A stretch of DNA of 64,000 nt, taken from contig NW_002060943.1 in the NCBI RefSeq assembly GCF_000150275.1, positions 6,440,299-6,504,298 of the forward strand, in the 5' to 3' direction. The position numbers and the translations under genes were made by a program. The notes under the pieces were generated by a model, which was not told the origin of the DNA, searched no databases, and saw only the letters and a program-made list of their open reading frames with translations. Shown here piece by piece: positions 61,001-64,000 of this stretch. Numbering within the stretch: the stretch's first letter is position 1; each line of letters begins with the position of its first letter. The stretch comes from Trichoplax adhaerens (taxonomy: Eukaryota; Placozoa; Uniplacotomia; Trichoplacea; Trichoplacidae).

Positions 61001-61366
61001 AGTACTCATTCTAAGCGTGTGCAACTGATGAACTGCTATCACGAACTGGCTGTATACGACTCCGAAGCCGTCCAATCCGTGAGATGCTGATACTACAATC
61101 CAATTCTCCAAGCTAAAGCAAAGCCCATACCATTCCTATCATAATCTCTATCCATATAGCAGAAAGGCTACGTCGTATATCAGCGATTACAACTAATTGG
61201 ATCGCATGACTTGAGCTAGTTAGTGCTTACCTACAGTATGCCAAGCACTTTGGCCATCGGTTAAGAAGAGCTTACACAATTGATCGACATCGTCATTCTC
61301 CCATGAAGTCATCAAGTAATACTTCTGACCAGCAGCTTCAATACGACAAAGATATTTCTCCTCCAT
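58085..61366 (-). CDS. XRCC4: XRCC4, DNA ligase IV partner in non-homologous end joining
   Basis: Eleven exons were read by hand: 61231-61366, 59971-60125, 59728-59766, 59429-59527, 59235-59300, 59095-59151, 58899-58953, 58723-58776, 58483-58642, 58262-58375 and 58085-58163. All phases agree, giving 337 residues (human about 336). The head domain shows LTDGQSAWH (human LTDGHSAW), FAWKKYLRSEDMKFQLG near 98-114 and DPKAIISEL. The coiled coil shows NERLSSERAESL, then KENLEVDMYGK and FIRVLNSKKNKIRTL near 185-199, the segment that binds LIG4 in human XRCC4. An acidic Ser-rich linker leads to a nuclear signal KRRKRRG (273-279). The end, PGAEDLMEEI, matches human SPEDLFDEI. The donor of exon 2 is the least certain join (59971 chosen). 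XRCC4 stabilises LIG4 and forms filaments with XLF in the nucleus. Confidence 0.92.
60126..61230 (-). other. First intron of XRCC4
   Basis: This is the longest intron of the gene (1.1 kb), with GTAAGC at the donor and TTACAG at the acceptor. Most of it is filled by a tandem repeat described separately. No additional XRCC4 exon is needed to keep similarity with human XRCC4 across this join. Confidence 0.85.
60618..61090. repeat. Tandem repeat, about 211-215-bp unit, in XRCC4 intron 1
   Basis: Units start at 60618, 60829 and 61044 (AACTGG..., GCCGTCCAATCCGT, TTCCAATCGAT, AAGAAAGTACACA, TTGCTTGAATCATTT). The third is cut after about 50 bases. One copy carries a 72-codon open frame on the minus strand, but the frame is broken in the other copy. 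Confidence 0.9.
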
Positions 61367-62425
61367 GATAATAGTCCTCTTGTCAATTCTTCCTTTTAAA
61401 CTACCGATCGTCTTTTCCTTTTACTTCTAGCAGCTAGAGTAGTCCAGATGAGATTGAAATATTGCGTGCAGGATAAGGCAGCAGCGGCGTAGGATTAACG
61501 ACACAATCGGTCCGGTACTAGTACCTTGTTCCCTTGGACTATCTACTGTATCAAATAAAGGCAGTGATACCATACTGTAGCAGTCATGATGTTAGTGAGT
61601 CTGGATTGTGACTCACAACACCTAGTGGGGCATTGGGGGTGTGTCAGAACATGTTTTCATCGTTGATTCTGGTCTATCATGAAAGATCCTCTTGGCCGAG
61701 TATTGATCGTAGTAAGCATTGATGAGGTTAACATACAGTAAAATAGAGCTATTTTAGCTCTATTTGTAAAGTTATTTTGTGATTTAAAGGTTATTGGGTA
61801 GGGCTGTGGCCTACTTTAGTACTGATAGTACTAATACTGATACATCTATCCAATCTATAGCCTACTGTATGATTTAGGTTCCAATTTGGGCGGACCCGCT
61901 GTGTATCTCTTCAGACCTTCCATATCCGTCCGTCTGTTATGGATAGACTCCAGTACGAATAAAGTATTGCTAGGCAATACTCATAGTAAAGCAGTATTAA
62001 TTCAGTCGTAGAATGGACATAGTATAGTCGATGGTCGACAAACGTTCCTTGGTTACGGTGGTGAAGGAGCAAAGCAATTTGCTGCTAGGCTAGCAGGAAA
62101 GAAGAATTTTGTCATCAAGTTGAAATTAGCTTGGCATCCAACGTTTTTAATCGCTTGCAACCCTTGCAATTGTCCCCTAATAGACTACTGTAGCTGCCAG
62201 TCGTTCTCAAGACGATAGCAACCCACTTACACTAGTACTATCACTTTATGAACAAGGTGAGAGCAGTCATTTTACAGTCTGGTGCTCATCGACACGTTGT
62301 TGCACACTTGCACATATTTTGTAGCAGCAAAATCATTTTACTAGGCAGACTAAAAGCGTGTTGCAATTGGTAACATTCATTCAAGCTCAAAATTGATTGA
62401 TTATTAAGCTTCGATCAAGCACATC
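61367..62425. promoter_or_regulatory. Head-to-head region between XRCC4 and PDCD4
   Basis: The two start codons face away from each other over 1.06 kb, so both 5' untranslated regions and promoters should lie here. The segment is less AT-rich than average and contains an 11-bp-arm hairpin (61741-61765). No coding exon is recognised. Shared regulation is an inference from orientation only. Confidence 0.45.
61741..61765. repeat. Perfect inverted repeat, 11-bp arms, 3-base loop
   Basis: AAATAGAGCTA is followed by TTT and the exact reverse complement TAGCTCTATTT. It sits in the middle of the XRCC4-PDCD4 intergenic region and could be a palindromic protein site. Confidence 0.93.
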
Positions 62426-62621
62426 ATGTCTTCACCGGATAAAAATCAAGGTAAAAATGCCAATCGAAACTTGGTCGATAGTGACCAACTCAATCCGATG
62501 AAAGAAGATCGATCGAAACAAAAAGTGGATAAAAATACCAAGATGGCTACTGAAGACAGTAAAAATAAGGCTATGGACAGGCATTCGCGTATGGGTAAAG
62601 GGCGTGGAGAGCCGAAGAAAG
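62426..62621 (+). CDS. PDCD4: PDCD4-like protein, first coding exon (gene continues beyond the window)
   Basis: The exon starts at the ATG (MSSPDKNQGK...) and is rich in Lys, Asp, Asn and Ser. It ends DRHSRMGKGRGEPKKG, closely matching DRRSRSGKGRGLPKKG of vertebrate PDCD4, where it precedes GGAGGKGVWG and the two MA3 domains. GTCAGT after 62621 supplies a donor with the next codon split after its first base. PDCD4 binds the helicase eIF4A through its MA3 domains and restrains translation initiation; those domains are not in this window. The N-terminal part carries RNA-binding basic residues in known members. The assignment rests on one conserved block of about 16 residues, so it is good but not certain. 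Confidence 0.75.
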
Positions 62622-64000
62622 GTCAGTTATTACCTATATCCATGATGATAGATAATGAGCAATGATATTGTTGTTAAAATAGAGGATGGATAACATTGCA
62701 ATCGTGTTCCTATCTGTAAAGCCAGAATCTACATCTCTATACGGTAGAAATAGATGCCTAACTAGCATACAATGTAACATCTTGACGATCGGTTGTTTTA
62801 ATCTTGGTCTACAACTATTTCGAATAGACCTACTCAAATCATTTTCCATCGATCAATGACCACTACTGCCTTAATCCATCCAAAATGGCAGAGACATACT
62901 TCAACTCGTAAGGAAATGATCTCTAGACTGCTTAACTGCCATATTTTATCTTCTATACTACCTAATAATAACAGTATAAAATCGACGGCTATTACAGTCT
63001 ATGCCACAGCACAACCATCGCGAATTTGTCCCAGAAAGAGACTGTTTCAAATAGATTCTTAATTCATCCAAATCCCTATCCAATATTGCAAAGAAAATGA
63101 TCAATGCGTCTCAATCACAATTGTTCATTACATCGAATCAATAATACTAATCGAGCGATTTCGCTCGTTCCTATATGCCATAACAACAGTGTTATTGACA
63201 CAAGCTCTGCCAGTAAGAAAGGCCAGAACAAAATAATCAATGGCGTTCCTACGCTAGGAATGGAAAGCTCATTCCCTTTAAAAGAGGCTCCGACTTAATT
63301 AGTGGTGATTGTGATTACACCCCAATAATTGACTGTAGTTGTCCATTACACCTAATCGACAATACTAAGCTAACGATATCGTTAGTTCTGACAACAGCAC
63401 AGCCAGTAAGAAAGGCTAAGAACAAAAAAATCAACGGTATTCCCTGTGTTAGGAAAGGAAAGCTCATTCCCTATAAAAGGCTCCAACTTGAATGGTGATG
63501 GTTGTAAATACATCCCAATAATTGACTGTAGTTGTCCATTACACCTAATCAACCATTACTATGCTAACGATATCGCTAGTTCCCCATAGGCCATGACAAC
63601 AGCATTATGGACAAGAGCCAGGCCAGTAAGAAAGACCAAAAACAAAAAAAAATCAACGGTATACCTGTGGTAGGAAAGGAAAGCTCATTCCCTATAAAAG
63701 AGTCTCCAACTTGAATGGTGATGGTTGTTAATACATCCCAATAATTATATATAATTGACTGTAGTTGTCCATTACACCTAATCAACAATACTAAGCTAAC
63801 GATATCGCTAGTTCCCCCTAGGCCATGACAACATCATTATTAACACGAGCAAAGTCGGTAAGAAAGGCCAAAAACAAAAAAAATCAACGGTGAAGAGCAA
63901 GATAGATATCCTGCTAGCTTCCCAATTCGCACTTGATTGCAGTATAAAGCTGACCGATTTTTACGTTTGCAGCACTGTTCAAAGGCCCATATTTTACTGG
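62622..64000 (+). other. Presumed PDCD4 first intron, to the window end
   Basis: No sequence resembling the next PDCD4 segment (GGxGGKGxWG) was found. A pyrimidine-poor but possible acceptor (TTTGCAG) ends at about 63980; the 20 bases after it do not match PDCD4. The open frames here at 62856-63062 and 63104-63298 are shadows or repeat-derived. The second half is taken up by a tandem repeat. Confidence 0.5.
63160..63895. repeat. Tandem repeat, about 195-221-bp unit, three copies plus a partial
   Basis: The anchor GGAAAGCTCATTCCCT occurs at 63262, 63457 and 63678. Each copy also shares CCAGTAAGAAAG, AAAAAATCAACGGT, CCCAATAATT, TGACTGTAGTTGTCCATTACACCTAATC and AACGATATCG(C/T)TAGTTC. A fourth copy starts near 63807 and loses similarity after about 63895. 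Unit length varies by small insertions. Confidence 0.92.

Noticed and set aside
63104-63298. 64-codon open frame ending in a KKGQNKIINGVP segment
   Set aside because: It lies within the tandem repeat, and the frame is not kept in the other copies.
63981-64000. Possible second PDCD4 exon after TTTGCAG
   Set aside because: The 20 bases left in the window give ALFKGP in the required phase, which does not resemble the Gly-rich segment that follows KKG in PDCD4.

Overview
The window looks like nuclear DNA of an early-branching animal. It is strongly AT-rich (about one third G+C by eye). Genes are split into many short exons with GT...AG introns, and the spliced products are recognisable metazoan proteins. 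Gene content (CSL/RBPJ, XRCC4, PDCD4, glutaredoxin and a thrombospondin-type matrix protein) together with the composition and short introns fits a placozoan (Trichoplax/Hoilungia type) best. That assignment is an inference; a sponge or another non-bilaterian is not excluded.

Layout. 2595-7040 (-): a two-exon CPYC glutaredoxin with a 4.1 kb intron and an N-terminus that looks acylated. 7041-24711: a long stretch with no supportable gene, only repeats, hairpins and AT-rich sequence. 24712-31232 (+): a five-exon CSL (RBPJ/Suppressor of Hairless) gene, the DNA-binding effector of Notch signalling, with a one-base frame problem at the start of its last exon. 31233-37875: intergenic DNA with duplications and a cluster of bZIP/ETS-like sites. 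37876-56929 (+): one very large gene of about 55-60 exons, encoding a secreted mosaic protein of roughly 2,700 residues. Its order is signal peptide, LRRNT, about 34 leucine-rich repeats (almost exactly one per exon), LRRCT, FN3, fibro-slime-like domain, cadherin-like region, Cys-rich modules, EGF, thrombospondin type 3 repeats, thrombospondin C-terminal domain, LamG-like domain and a polybasic cleavage site. 58085-61366 (-): an eleven-exon XRCC4 gene (non-homologous end joining), rebuilt here from small exons with phases that match throughout. 62426 onward (+): the first coding exon of a PDCD4-like gene, which runs off the window.

The large LRR-thrombospondin gene and XRCC4 converge tail to tail. 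XRCC4 and PDCD4 are head to head across about 1.06 kb, which may hold a shared promoter region. The genes are not an operon and show no common pathway. The most unusual item is the LRR/fibro-slime/cadherin/thrombospondin/LamG protein, probably an extracellular-matrix or cell-surface adhesion molecule built by exon shuffling.
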